DNA of 64,000 nucleotides, from positions 186,001-250,000 of the forward strand of contig JAIWQS010000131.1 of NCBI GenBank assembly GCA_029891385.1, written 5' to 3'. The notes under the pieces were generated by a model. The model was given only the letters and a program-made list of their open reading frames with translations. It did no database searches and was not told the DNA's origin. Shown piece after piece: positions 20,826-33,666 of this stretch. This DNA comes from Erythroxylum novogranatense (Eukaryota; Streptophyta; Magnoliopsida; Malpighiales; Erythroxylaceae). Made by a program: the position numbers and the translations under genes. Position 1 is the stretch's first letter. The number at the start of each line of letters is the position of its first letter.

Positions 20826-21638
20826 TGATACGGCAACAACCTAGAATCAATGTCTAGATCACTTTCGTTTTAATGATTGTTCTCAAACCTAAATTCAATC
20901 AATCTAACAAGACTCTTCACCCCCAAAACAGCAAGGATTTGGTAACAAAGAGTATACAGATTGTAGGAATTGAACTAACGCCACAAGTTAGAACTTACTT
21001 GATAAGTTGAATCAATCCTTAAGGTAAAACAAGCAAGAATCTCAATTCTCCCTTGAAGAATGCTTTCTAATTATTATTCCTCTCTAAAAAAACTCGTGTT
21101 CATGCCTAAAGCAAGGGTTTACATACCCTTTGCAATGTAAACCCTAAGAAAGATAACCTAAAAACCCTAAAGAAAGCCCAAAGTATCAAAAAGGCCTTCT
21201 TGAAACAAATCTGCCTAAGAACAAACCCCACATGGACATGACTTTTTTAAAACATGCTTGATTCCTTAAAATAAAACATGCACATGAATTTTTTAATGAA
21301 GCACATGCACACTTAATGCAAATCAGCCCATGAAAAAGCCTAAAAGAAGTCCACATGCCCTTTATAAGATAAAATAAGCCCAAGCCCTTTGATTAGACTT
21401 GTGCTTGTGAAAATTGGCTAAGTGTTAGCTCTCTTGGTTTGATGCCTCCAATGTGCACACACACTTAGGTGTCTTCATAAGCTCTTCCCTAAGCTTGATC
21501 AAGAATACTTCTTGAAGTTCTTGTGAAACAAAAGCTTGTACATAAATCTGAAGTTGTGCTTTGAGCTTGTTGGAGCGGGACCTTGTAATTGGACCCATTG
21601 GCATCCTCAAGTCTCCATTGCCTTGGTGAGTAGTATCA
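20826..21638 (-). repeat. Gypsy-B LTR 3 (outer 5' LTR)
   Basis: 813 bp; about 90 bp are missing near 21225-21245 relative to LTR 1. It shares 'tgatacGgc', 'ttCGTTTTaatg' and 'gacTcttc' with LTR 1, which marks them as the original pair. Confidence 0.87.
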
Positions 21639-21643
21639 ATTGC
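21639..21643. repeat. Target-site duplication ATTGC, right copy (Gypsy-B)
   Basis: Matches 13174-13178 and directly follows the outer LTR end (TAGTATCA). Confidence 0.9.
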
Positions 21644-22726
21644 CATAGTACTATACATACATAATGTTTACACCATTGGGTACATGTACACTAATGACTA
21701 GTGTACCAATATGCATAGTATACATGGTACATATGCATATGCATAAACTATAGTGTGCACACGCTACTATGCATGTTATGTGTAGACATCATGTACCATA
21801 CACATTAGTGTACTACCATACACAATGGTTACATGTATTATATCACACGTACATAGTGATAACATGTGTACATAGTATTACATAATGTATTATGTGTACA
21901 TATGTATACATGTATAGTAGTATATGTGCATGTGTACCATAATATGTGGTATATAGTGCACATATAACTGCATGTACATAGTGTGGTACACATATATACC
22001 ATGTGCACACTATCACTGTAGTTACGTATGTACACATGCAAATAATGTAACATAATATATGGTACACTATTATACCCTTGCATTTGCCACACTACTATAT
22101 GCATCGTACATATGCATTAACATGTGTACACATACTATATAGTATATATGAACATAACTAGTGTATACACAATGTGCATAATGGTACTAGTAATATATGC
22201 ATATCTGTTAGTAGATATAATGTGCCATGTATTGACACAATGTTAGTGTCAATAATACGATTACCATGGCTAGTTACCATAATGTATGTTATATAATATA
22301 TGTAATAGTATAATATATTAGTTATATGCTTGAATACCACTATACCATAGTATAGTTATGGTACTATACTATGTGATGGTATAATATACTATACACATGT
22401 ATAGTAGTATATAGACATAGTAATGGTATTACACCATATAGTGCATGTTAACTATTGTGCATGTACGAATTTTGATTGTATGCACTCAACTATTACACTA
22501 ATGGTGATACCTGCTACCACTCTCTAGCATAATGCAGATTGAATACATGAATGTGCAAGTACTACACACCATAATATATGCACATATAGTTACCATACAC
22601 TGTGTAACTAGTACCATATATATGCATAATTATGTAATAGTATGGCCATAGTTGTATACGTATGTACTGACACATGCATATGGTTGTATCACTTGTGCAT
22701 AGTATGCATGTATGTGTTAGTGTATG
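21644..22726. repeat. Alternating pyrimidine-purine tract, block 4
   Basis: Same texture as the other blocks, with a less regular stretch at 22466-22560. It ends sharply at the Gypsy-C2 LTR terminus (22727). ORFs within it are rejected as composition artefacts. Confidence 0.78.
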
Positions 22727-24924
22727 TGTTGAGCCCGGGCCCCGGATCTCCGATTCCCGAGGCAGCCCCTCGGGTCACGCCAGTGACGGGCGTCAAAATA
22801 CCGTCGAGCCCGATCCCAACATCCATACATAACTATATTTCGATTCATACAAACACATTCAATACATACATACACATATTCTACACCTGCATTCTAAACA
22901 TGCATTAATCATTCCAAATCCATAAACCATCTGTCATTGAGTAGCCTAAAAATGTAACATAATACAAAATGAAATTTAAATCCCAAAATACAAAAGTATG
23001 CTCCATGATGAAATGCTGGTGGGCTAACCAAAATACTAACTTATACAAGGCTCCTAACTAGCTTGACGTTTCCGATGCCTTGCAAGGTTGACAATCGTCT
23101 CGATTTGCACCTGAGGAGGGGAGAGTAATGGGGTGAGCTGCGAAGCTCAGTGGCATATACGTTTATAGCCATTGGCAACGAGCCACACAATCAAGCATAT
23201 ATGTATATTCATATAGCAAGCATATATCAAATCATTAATCCATCACTATACAATCCTCGCATCACAATTCATGTCATATGATTTCACAATATAACAATTA
23301 ACACGTGCCATGCTCACAAATCCATTATGTATTATGCTCAACAAATCGATCGTGTATGCACAAACAATTGGCTCGAGAGTTCCGTAAACGATCCGGATAA
23401 ACCAAAGGTAGATCCGTAAACTATCCGAGTCTGATTTCTCAAGGATCTCGTTGCACCGTAAACTATCCGGGAGAAGGCTTTACTGTCAACGTGCACGTGA
23501 CTCCATCCGTAACTCTCTTACCCAAACAAATCACATAATTCATTCGATTCATGCTCAAAGCATTTTTCACAGTTTTCTAAATTCTCATTCTTGTCCATTT
23601 CCATACGGCCTATCAAGCCGTGCATAATCATAATCAAAGGCATATTCAATATTTCTCATGTAATTCAATACAAGTAACGTCATATAATGCAAGCAAGCAT
23701 ACATCAGGCAATTTGCCCATACACACAATAACCATAAACATATTACCCACCTAGTATCGCTTGAGTATCAGACTCACTGCTGTCCTTCCTCTTGCGATTG
23801 GGTCAAATCAGCTTGATTCCCTATAATAAACCAAGTTCTCATTTAATTAACAAACCATAGAAAATATTCCAATAAGCTTGACAATCAAAATAAAGCATTA
23901 AAGGTCTCCATCCGACTTCCATCTAAATTTCCGAACCCTTCGAAATAAATTCTGAACTTTCCTTCTTCATACAACTCGCAGTCCTTAATTTCTAGATCAC
24001 AACGAATCCAAAATCACCTCGGACATCTACACTAAAAGATATGCCCAAAAATGTAAAAATTTAACTTTCGGAAACAGGGGGGGTCGCCGCGGTGAACGAC
24101 CCTTCTCACCGCGGTGCTTGCCGCGGAATGCACCGAAGTGTGCGCCACGGCGTGCTCATCACCCGCACGCCTTTTAGTGTAGATGTCCGAAGTGTGCACC
24201 ACGGCTTGTCACCCAATCTCCGCACGCCGCGGCGTGCTCTTGCGCACGTCGCTACGTGCGGGTCGGAGCTGCGACTCCGAACCCCTATTTTCTGTATTTT
24301 TCGACTTCCATTTCTTCCCAAACTCAAATGCAACACAACCAAACTATAGATCAAGTCTCAAACTACATTTCTAACCCATTATCAACTTAAAATCAAACAC
24401 AAATGCATCAACCCAAGAAATATCACCGTTTTCACCCTAAAACCCTAAAACCTTCGATCCTCACAGATTCAAGCCATTTTAGGGTTTAATCCAACTAAAA
24501 CAAGTTTGAAGGAAGCTAAACTTACCTAAAATCGCTTCGAATCAGTCGGAAAACTGAAAGATCGCAAAACCTCTCTTCTCTTCTCTTCTTCCTTCACCGA
24601 CGGCACTATTCCCTTTCTTTTCTCTTCTATTTCTTTCTTTCTTTTCCTCTTCTTCTTTTCTTTTCTCTTAACCTAAGGCATGGGACAAAGACCAACTTAC
24701 CCCTCTTTAAAAGCCTAAACCCATTCAAACCTAAGCAATCTTCCTAAAAAGCCCTTACACACTTTTACCCTATAATCTCCATGTAAAACCACATCATAAC
24801 GAATTAGGCTCAAATAAACCGAATTTATGCACTAATACTCCCAATTTACTCAAACTAAGGCATAAAACCACAATTATCACAATTCATGCTTAATATCATC
24901 ATAAAAAAAATTTGGGGTCTAACA
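22727..24924 (-). repeat. 3' LTR of Gypsy-C2
   Basis: 2,198 bp from TGTTGAGCCCGGG (22727) to GGGGTCTAACA (24924). It is non-coding. It has a GC-rich block at 24068-24290 (CCGCGG repeats, CACGCCGCGG) in otherwise AT-rich DNA. Its inner part aligns with 1-101 and 7581-7677. Confidence 0.88.
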
Positions 24925-24950
24925 TTTCTCCCCCTCTTAAAAGAAATTTC
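24925..24950 (-). other. Polypurine tract of Gypsy-C2
   Basis: The minus strand has AAGAGGGGGAGAAA directly before the LTR start, in the short gap between the pol stop (24955) and the LTR. Confidence 0.9.
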
Positions 24951-24954
24951 GTCC

Positions 24955-26786
24955 TCAAAATTTACCTGAATCATCGAAGAGATGCGGATACTTCTCCCGC
25001 ATGGCTTCCAATGGCTCCCAAGTAGCCTCCTCCACCGAATGATTCCTCCACAAGACCTTGACTAGCTGAACCGTCTTGTTCCTGAGGACCTTTTCCTTGG
25101 TATCCAGAATTTCCACTGGAAGCTCTTCATAACTCAGATCATCCCTCAGCTGAACCTCACTAGTCTGAATGATGTGAGAAGGATCCGATCTATACCTCCT
25201 CAACATAGACACATGGAAGACATCGTGGATCTGCGATAACTCCGGAGGTAACGCCAACCTGTAGGCGAGTGGGCCAATCCTCTCAAGGATCTCATAAGGA
25301 CCCACATACCTCGGACTCAACTTACCCTTCTTGCCGAACCTTAATACTTCTTTCCAAGGAGACGTCTTAAGGAACACTTTCTCACCGACTTCATACTCCA
25401 TCTCCTTTCGGTGAGCATTAACATAACTCTTCATCTTATCCTGTGCTGCCTTAAGCCGCTGCTTAACCAAATTGATTTTCTCAATGGTTGTCTGAATCAA
25501 CTCTGGTCCTTCTAATTGCCTCTCTCCTTCTTCGTCCCAACAGATCGGAGTCCTACACCTCCTACCATACAAAGCCTTATATGGAGCCATCTGAATGCTC
25601 GAATGGTACGAATTATTATAAGCAAATTCGACCAACGGCAAATGCTCATCCCAAGCTCCTCTGAAATCCATCACACAAGCCCGAAGCATCCCCTCAAGAG
25701 TCCGAATGGTCCTCTCAGATTGACCATCCGTCTGAGGGTGAAAAGCCATACTAAAATTCATCTTCGTCCCCAAAGCTTCCTGCAAACTGCCCCAAAACCT
25801 CGAAGTAAACCGAGGGTCCCTATCAGACACATGCAAATAATCAGTCTGTCTAATCGCCAAGAAGTGGGCTGACTTGGTCAACCGATCAACAATCACCCAA
25901 ATGGCATCATGCCTCCTGCTGGTCCTAGGCAAACCCATCAAAAAGTCCATGGTCACTCGTTGCCACTTCCACTCCGGAATAGGCAACGACCTCAACTTGC
26001 CCGAAGGTGCCTGGTGTTCAGCCTTGACTTGCTGACACACTAGACACTTACTGACGAACTCTGCTATAGCCCTCTTCATGCCTTTCCACCAAAACTGCTC
26101 TCTCAGATCTCGATACATCCTGGTGCTACCTGGATGCATGGCATAAGGCGCATTGTGTGCCTCATCCATAATCTCATCCTTAACTTCCTGCACATCAGGA
26201 ATACACAATCTGCTCCCTACTGTCATAAGCCCATCATCCTGCACATCTATCTCAGAAATTCTGCCATTCCGAATCTCATCCCGAAGCTTGCTCAAATCTG
26301 CATCTTGAGCCTGCAATTTCCTAACCTTTTTCCTGAGAATCGGCCTCACTCGAAAATTAGCTAGAAGGCACTCCGACTCCTCCTGCTTCAAGCTTATCTT
26401 AAGCATAGCCATTTCTTCCAATAAAGGAAGATAAACTGATCGAACATGAGCAATCGACGACTTCCTGCTCAAGGCATCCGCCACAACATTGGCCTTGCCC
26501 GGATGATACTCAATCAACAGATCATAGTCCTTGAGTAACTCCAACCACCTCTGCTGTCTCAGATTCAATTCCTTCTGACTCAGCAAATACTTGAGACTCT
26601 TATGATCAGCGAAGATCCGAGTCTGAACTCCATACAAATAATGCCTCCAAATCTTCAAGGCAAAGATCACCACTGCTAACTCTAAATCATGCGTCGGGTA
26701 ATTCAGCTCATAAGGCTTCAACTGCCTCGAAGCATAAGCTATCACCCGATCTCCCTCCATCAAAACGCATGCAAGACCCTTCCTCG
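24955..26786 (-). pseudogene. Pol 3' part: RNase H, integrase, chromodomain (Gypsy-C2)
   Basis: Open for about 602 codons (26763-24955), with homology reaching back to about 26786. Order: RNase H ([40 protein letters not shown]), HHCC zinc finger ([25 protein letters not shown]), core ([40 protein letters not shown]), GPY/F region ([17 protein letters not shown]) and a C-terminal chromodomain ([27 protein letters not shown]). Chromodomains guide insertion to marked chromatin. About 25 residues before the second Asp seem to be missing ([15 protein letters not shown]), without breaking the frame. Confidence 0.9.
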
Positions 26787-26890
26787 ATTATGTGTTATGT
26801 GGGTTTGGTCAGGTCCCATATGTGGGACGAGTGCGCACTTGTCCATTTTTATAGTCTTCTCCCGGCTGCCCGCTAGTGGCATGGAGCTCC
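26787..26890 (+). mobile_element. Gypsy-C3 LTR-like sequence, first part
   Basis: Plus-strand LTR-type DNA starting at or near TGTGTTATGTGGG (26791). It contains the Gypsy-C landmark 'ctcccggctgcccgct', which appears in reverse at 46632-46652 of the solo LTR. It continues at 38473 after the nested LARD-like element. It truncates Gypsy-C2. Confidence 0.7.
26886..26890. repeat. Target-site duplication GCTCC, left copy
   Basis: Matches 38468-38472. The interrupted target reads 'ggcatggagctccgatttc', comparable in reverse to 53530-53545. Confidence 0.9.
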
Positions 26891-29565
26891 TGTTGGGACC
26901 CGATCCGGAGACCAGCACCCCAACCCGAAAACGGAAGGCGGAACGAATAAACGATTGATCACAAAGCGAAACAAATCATTAACGAATCGAAAGCCAACTT
27001 GGAAGCGAAGCATACAAACAAAGTCAAATCGAATTGGCTCGGAGACGAACCAAACAAACGATCACGAATCACAAATCGAATCGAAGCATTCGAACTGAAA
27101 CACAAGTACCGACATCCGATAATATACTTTTAGGAGAAAGCATTGCGTTGGAAACCTTGGACTAACCTTAATCCAAAATCGGTATAAATTTTTTTTCTTT
27201 TCTTTTCTTTTCTCTCTTTTCTCATTCCTTAATCCAAATACATTCACATACAATCGCACTATCCATGTGCAATACCATAGCTCAATAGCCTTATCCAAAT
27301 CTCAAACCACAATACCTTATCATACTCATAATCATATACACGTCCCATACATAACTTAAATCAATACATAATTCCAGAATTCAGAATACATTCTCAAAAT
27401 AAATACACAACAATTCTAAATTTCTTAGCGATCGCTTAGCTAAACAAATTATACCATATGAACACATACAATTGGAAACTTTCACTTTTCTTTACCCGAT
27501 CTTCTTCTCATCACCTGTGGATGGGAATGAAGGAGGGTGAGCTTATAGCTCGTGGGTAACAGTTTATAACAAATAAATAAGCAAAACCTTTTTAAAATGC
27601 TTTTCTTTTCTTTTCTTGCAGAAACTTTGTTTGAAACCCATAAAGCACATTTTCAAAAGTTCTTCTTTCGCAGTAGTCGAATTTACAATTTCCGAAATAT
27701 GGATGCACCAATCATAATACTTCACAATGCAAATGCACACATAACGGCTCGAGAGTTCCGTAAACACAATGAATAAATCGAAGTTTATCGTAAACACAAC
27801 GAGTCCGATTTCTCAGGATCTCGTGGCCTCTAACGGGCAACGGGAGCAGGCTTAAACGTTGACGTGCACATGACTAACGAAACATTCCTCTCTCGCCCAA
27901 ACACAAGCACATAATCATGCTTAAATCAATTATCGAATTCTCTTTTCCGAATATACAAAATGCCATGAAATGTTCGAGGCATAACACAAATGTATTTGCA
28001 ATTCATCAAAAGTTCATGTATTGAATCAATAATGATTTTTCAAATCATTCAAGCAATAATGCAACATTAATGATTCAATTGAAATGAGAAGAATCCCTTT
28101 GTTTAAAGAAAACAGTAGTGGCTTATAAATTATATTATCTTTTATCACTGATCAGCTCACTTTGTTTCAATGCACCTTTTTGAATTTAATTCCAAAACTG
28201 ATCAATCTAGTATGAAAAGATAGAAAAATATCTTAGAAATCCAGCGCTTCAAAAATCAGGTCGATCGGATGTCGGACGAAGAAGTTATGGCTAAAATAAG
28301 GAAGAGAGGTCGGTCGGCTGAAATTCTACCCCGCAGACCGATCGACCAACTACCAAGCGGGTCATTCGCTGTCGAGCGATCGCCCGCTGCCGAGCGATCG
28401 ACCACGCGATCCGACCTCTAAACTTTAAACTTTCATATCTTTTGACTCCGAGCTCTAAATGACATGCGGTTTATTTCGTTGGAAAGCTAAGAGACAGCTC
28501 TACCATTTTCAAGAAGGATTCAAAAGCAAGCTCGGATACTAAAGGAATCAAAAGTTTGCTACAAGGTGACCGATCGATAAACTCCTCAACAGTACCAAAA
28601 CTTGTAAACATCATAACTTTAGATCCAGAACTCCAAATTTGACAAACTTGGTGTCTATGGAAAGGTATAAGAACCCTCTACAACTTTTATGAAGGCCTTA
28701 AGAATCAGATCGACCTCTAAATGGGTCAAAAACTCCACACAAAGCTGACTGGTCGATCAGCTTCACACTAACCAGCATCAAAACTTCTAAAAATCATAAC
28801 TTTATACTCCCTTGTCCAATATTTTCGTGCTTTATATCAATAGAAAGATAAAAACAAGCTCTACAATGTTCATGAATAACTCCAAAATAACTTCAACCTC
28901 TATCTAAGTTAATTTTTCAATCAAAGTTTCTGTCCTGATATCCATCACCTACGCAATATCCAAATTTCACATTATCATATCTTTCAACCTCCACAACCAA
29001 AAAGCACATATCATACATCATTTTAAAGCTATTCAAATTCTTTATAACTTTCACGTAACTATTTACTCCAATTCAAACCACATTAGTATGAAAATCACCT
29101 CAAAACACAACATATACCATCCTACACTTAGAGCATTTTCCAAAACCAAGGCAAAATACACTTAACTTTCAAAGATCATAACTTTCAATCCCGATATCGA
29201 AAAATAGTATACTTTATGGCTACGAAAAGCTCTCAACATAAGCTACAATTTCATGGAGATCATTTCCTCAAATTTTTCCTAAACCAAAAGTTAACTTTTT
29301 ACTTAAAAATGTCAAACTTTCTAATTTTCTTCAAAATATAACACTTTCACTAATTATTTCTTACTTTCAACTTCCATTTCAATCATCTCATCCACCTAAA
29401 CTTTCATAACCAAGACTAATCTTCAAAGTCATCAAAACCAATAAATTCCTTTTCTAATCAATTTCCTCACGGCGTAAACACTTCTATAACATAATTCATA
29501 TCCAAAAACACTCATTGAATTCATTTCATATCTCTAATTTGCCACTTAAGGATCGGGGTCCAACA
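26891..29565 (-). repeat. Gypsy-C4 3' LTR (short form)
   Basis: TGTTGGGACCCGATCC to GGATCGGGGTCCAACA on the plus strand. Compared with the other LTR it lacks the middle 1.6 kb, including the 190-bp tandem array (junction near 28138). It keeps a GC-rich GATCGATC-type block at 28306-28425 that the partner has lost. Confidence 0.9.
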
Positions 29566-30254
29566 ATTCTCCCTCTCTTAAAAGAATTTCGTGCACGAAA
29601 TTCCTACTTAGACATTACCAAGTATCACAATCTCTTAACTAATTTCTCTCCAATAGATCATAATCAAAAACTTTTCTTATTTAATTTCCTTCTTATTGAG
29701 ATATCCTTCACTTCTTGTATCTAATACCACCAATTCCATTTCAACATTACTATACCCACAAATCAATGTTCCTTAACATATTTACACAAGTCAATGGTCC
29801 AATTCTTAATAACCTTAATATGAACCAATCATCATTCAAAATCAACCTTTTGAACTTCTATACATATATATCTCTATCATTTATCTCATCTTTCAAGTAT
29901 TTTGCTATTGTATCTCCTATATATTCGTAGTCAAATCATCCAAACTCATTATGAATTTCTAATCTTAATTTCCATACACACAATCTTAAAATCAATCATA
30001 CTCTTGACACTTAAATCAAATAGTCACTGTCTCATGAACACTTATTCACCTCAGTATCACACCCTCACTAATTCAGTCATATAACTCATCACCTCAATCA
30101 TACAATCATTTAGATTCGTCAAATAATTCATGAAAGACAGACACATCATGCTCACATTCCCACAAGATCAATCTTATCCTCACAAACTCTTATCCATTTC
30201 TTACTCATACACATACGCCCAAGTAAGATCATATTATCGGGCTCGATACCTAAA
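29566..30254 (-). other. Coding-free interior of Gypsy-C4
   Basis: 689 bp, AT-rich. A polypurine tract (plus 'attctccctctctta') lies at 29566-29580 and the decayed primer-binding site at about 30238-30252. The ORFs at 29515-30084 show no gag or pol motif and are read as chance. Confidence 0.8.
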
Positions 30255-32269
30255 TGTTGGGACCCGATCCGAGACCGCGCCCAACTCGAAAAACTAAGGC
30301 GAACGAATAAACAATTGATCACAAAGCGAAACAAATCATTAACGAATCGAAAGCCAACTTGGAAGCGAAGCATACAAACAAAGTCAAATCGAATTGGCTC
30401 GGAGACAAACCAAACAAACGATCATGAATCACAAATCGAATTGAAGCATTCGAGCTAAAACACAAGTACCGACATCCGATAATATACTTTTAGGAGAAAG
30501 CGTCGCGTTGGAAACCTTGGACTAACCTTAATCCGAAATCGGTATAATTTTTTTCTTTTTCTTTTCTTTTATCTCTTTCCTCATTCCTTAATCCAAATAC
30601 ATTCACATACAATCGCACTATCCATGTGCAATACCATAGCTCAATAGCCTTATCCAAATCTCAAACCACAATACCTTATCATACTCATAATCATATACAC
30701 GTCCGATACATAACTTAAATCAATACATAATTCCAGAATTCAGAATACATCCTCAAAATGAATACACAACAATTCTAAATTTCTTAGCGATCGCTTAGCT
30801 AAACAAATTATACCATATGAACACATACAATTGAAAACCTTCACTTTTCTTTACCCGATCTTCTTCTCATCACCTGTGGATGGGATTGAAGGGGTGAGCT
30901 TATAGCTCGTAGGTAACAGTTTATAACAAATAAATAAGCAAAACCTTTTTAAAATGCTTTTCTTTTCTTTTCTTGCAGAAACTTTGTTTGAAACCCATAA
31001 AGCACATTTTCAAAAGTTCTTCTTTTGCAGTAGTCGAATTCACAATTTCCGAAATATGGATGCATCAATCATAATACTTCACAATGCAATGCACACATAA
31101 CGCTCGAGAGTTCCAGAACACAATGAATAAACCGAAGTTTATCGTAAACACAACGAGTCCGATTTCTCGGGATCTCGTGGCCTCTAACGGCAACCGGAGC
31201 AAGCTTAAACGTTGGCGTGCGTGACTAACGAAACGCTCTCTCGCCCAAACACAAGCACATAATCATGCTTAAATCAATTATCGAATGCTCTTTTTCGAAT
31301 ATACGAAATGCCTTGAAATGTTCGAGGCATAACACAAATGTATTTGCAATTCATCAAGAGTTCATGTATTGAATCAATAATGATTTTTCAAATCATTCAT
31401 GCAATAATGCAACATTAATGATGCAATTGAAATGAGAAGAATCTCTTTGTTTAAAGAAAACAGTAGTGGCTTATAAATTATATTATAAACAGGTACCCAT
31501 TTGTCCATTGATTCTTTCTTTCTTCCAATAGAAAATTTCCTACACCAATTTCCCACAAATTCAATCTCATAAATAACATAATCCTTAATATTGAACTTAG
31601 AAAACACTAATTCCAAACATAATCAAGCCATCTAAATCACTAATTTCCAAAATCTCCAATTTACAAAATTGGGCATAAACCCTAATTTATTTCTATCCAA
31701 AATTAAACCCATCATACTAAGCAATCACTAAAATTGACTCCATAATACACAAACCCATATCATTTTCCATGATTCTAAACCAAAAACTCTCTAAAATATC
31801 AAAGATCGAAAATCGATTCTTACCTTCATCTTCTCCAATTTTGGATTTTCTTGGTTCATGATGGAGCTCTCTTCATTATCCACCTTTCTCTCTCTTAGAA
31901 CAACATCAAACTCTCTCTCCAATTGGTGAAAAACCGAACCCTAGCTTTCTCCCCTTTTCTTTCTTCTTCTCTCCCGAAGCTTCTCTCCCTTCTCTCTTCT
32001 TATTTTTCTTTCCTTTTATTCAAGTGTCGTGCCTCACTTAATAAAAACAACAGCCCAATCCCTTTTATAGTGCCATGTCATTTAATGAATGGGGAATCAC
32101 CCATAAGCCCCTCCATTTAAGCCTATAAACTTAATCCTTTAAGTAAACTTCCAAAATTGCCCCTTCATTGGTCTTTATAACTGACATCTTGTCTGATTAT
32201 TTCGACCAAGTAAATGAAGTACTTTAACAAGACTTTCTTTTAGGGAAATGTCCCTGTATGTCCTAAGAA

Positions 32270-33095
32270 CCCATCGCTTCAAGAATCGGATCGATCGGAG
32301 CTCTATAACTCAAGATATCTCAAAACTACTGAAGTCCATTCTTCAGACCCGCCGCTGAACACTACACCTAAATTCCGACCCATATTCGGAAGTCTTGGAG
32401 GTTAAATTTTCGATCAGATCCTTCATATGAATTGTAGATATATGTCTCTAGTTTAATTCTCAAAAAGAATCAGCTCAATCCGAGCTCTAGCGATCAATAT
32501 ATCTTCAAAATACTGAATGTTGTTCAGCCATTACAACACCAAGACTGAACACTACACCAAACTTCCGACCCATATTTGGAAGTCTTAGAGGCTACATTAT
32601 AGGTCGGCTCCTTCATAAAATTTGTAGCCCCATATCTCTTTTAATTTTCAAAAAGAATCAGATCGATCTGAACTCTACCGATCGAGATATCTCCAAAATA
32701 CTGAACACTGTTCAGTCCTTACAACACCAAGACTGAACACTACACCAAACTTCCGACCCGTATTTGGAAGTCTTAGAGGCTAAATCATAGCTCGGCTCCT
32801 TCATAACATTTGTAGATATGTATCTTTAGTTTAATTTCCAAAAAGAATCAGATCGATCGGAGCTCTATAACCGAGATATCTCCAAAATACTAAACACTGT
32901 TCAGTCCTTACAACACCAAGACTGAACACTACACTAAACTTCCGACCCGTATTTGGAAGTCTTAGAGGCTAAATCATAGCTCGGCTCCTTCATAACATTT
33001 GTATCCCCATGTCTCTAGTTTAATTAGAAATAAGAATAAACTCAATCCGAGCTCTAGAGATTGAGATATATCCAAAATACTAAACACTGTTCAAA
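32270..33095 (-). repeat. 190-bp tandem array in the Gypsy-C4 LTR
   Basis: About four units; the landmark 'cttcata' recurs at 32421, 32611, 32799 and 32988. Each unit holds near-palindromic CTGAACACTGTTCAG. It is homologous to 47770-48740. Confidence 0.87.
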
Positions 33096-33661
33096 CATTT
33101 ATCACTGATCAGCTCACTTTGTTTCAATGCACCTTTTTCAATTTAATTCCAAACTGATCAATCTAGTATGAAAAGATAGAAAAATGTCTTAGGAATCCAA
33201 CGCTTTGAAAATCAGGTTGATCGGATGTCGGACGAATAAGTTATGACTAAAATAAGGAAGAGAGGTCGGTCGGCTGAAATTCTACCCCGCGGGTCGATCG
33301 ACCAAAAAGCACATATCATACATAATTTTAAAGCTATTCAAATTTTCTATAACTTTCACGTAACTATTTACTCCAATTCAAACTACATCAGTACGAAAAT
33401 CGCCTCAAAACACAACATATACCATCCTACACTTAGAACATTTTCCAAAACCAAGGCAAAATACACTTAACTTTCAAAGATCATAACTTTCAATCCCGAT
33501 ATCGAAAAATAGCATACTTTATGGCTACGAAAAGCTCTCAACATAAGCTACAATTTCATGAAGATCATTTCCTCAAATTTTGCCTAAACCAAAAGTTAAC
33601 TTTTTACTCCAAAAAGTCAAACTTTCTAATTTTCTTCAAAATATAACACTTTCACTAATTA

Positions 33662-33666
33662 TTTCT
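33662..33666. repeat. Target-site duplication TTTCT, left copy (Copia-Ale)
   Basis: Matches 38259-38263. The flanks rejoin to a continuous Gypsy-C LTR ('actaattatttctTACTTTC'), as seen uninterrupted at 29350-29375. Confidence 0.92.

Larger units (their letters stand above)
13179..21638 (-). mobile_element. Gypsy-B composite: three LTRs and one coding region
   Basis: Minus-strand Ty3/gypsy element with LTRs at 13179-14089, 19484-20388 and 20826-21638. The coding region lies between the first two, and only a second copy of part of the leader (20389-20825) lies between the last two. The 5-bp target ATTGC flanks the outermost pair only (13174-13178, 21639-21643). The outer LTRs share diagnostic bases that the middle one lacks, while the middle one resembles the separate copy at 63225. 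All coding parts carry frameshifts, stops or deletions. Confidence 0.92.
22727..26786 (-). mobile_element. Gypsy-C2: truncated Tekay/Del-like element
   Basis: Minus-strand 3' part of a chromovirus: 3' LTR (22727-24924), polypurine tract, and the RNase H-integrase-chromodomain end of pol. Homology stops at about 26786, where a plus-strand LTR-like sequence begins; RT, protease, gag and the 5' LTR are missing from the window. Confidence 0.88.

Noticed and set aside
7678..22726. The alternating tract as the interior of one giant LTR element bounded by 7677 and 22727
   Set aside because: No primer-binding site or polypurine tract adjoins either edge, so the two LTRs are outer edges of separate elements or rearranged ends.
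24092..24374. Arg/Pro-rich ORFs on both strands in the Gypsy-C2 LTR
   Set aside because: They arise from the GC-rich block within a non-coding LTR; both strands are open, which is typical of low stop-codon content.
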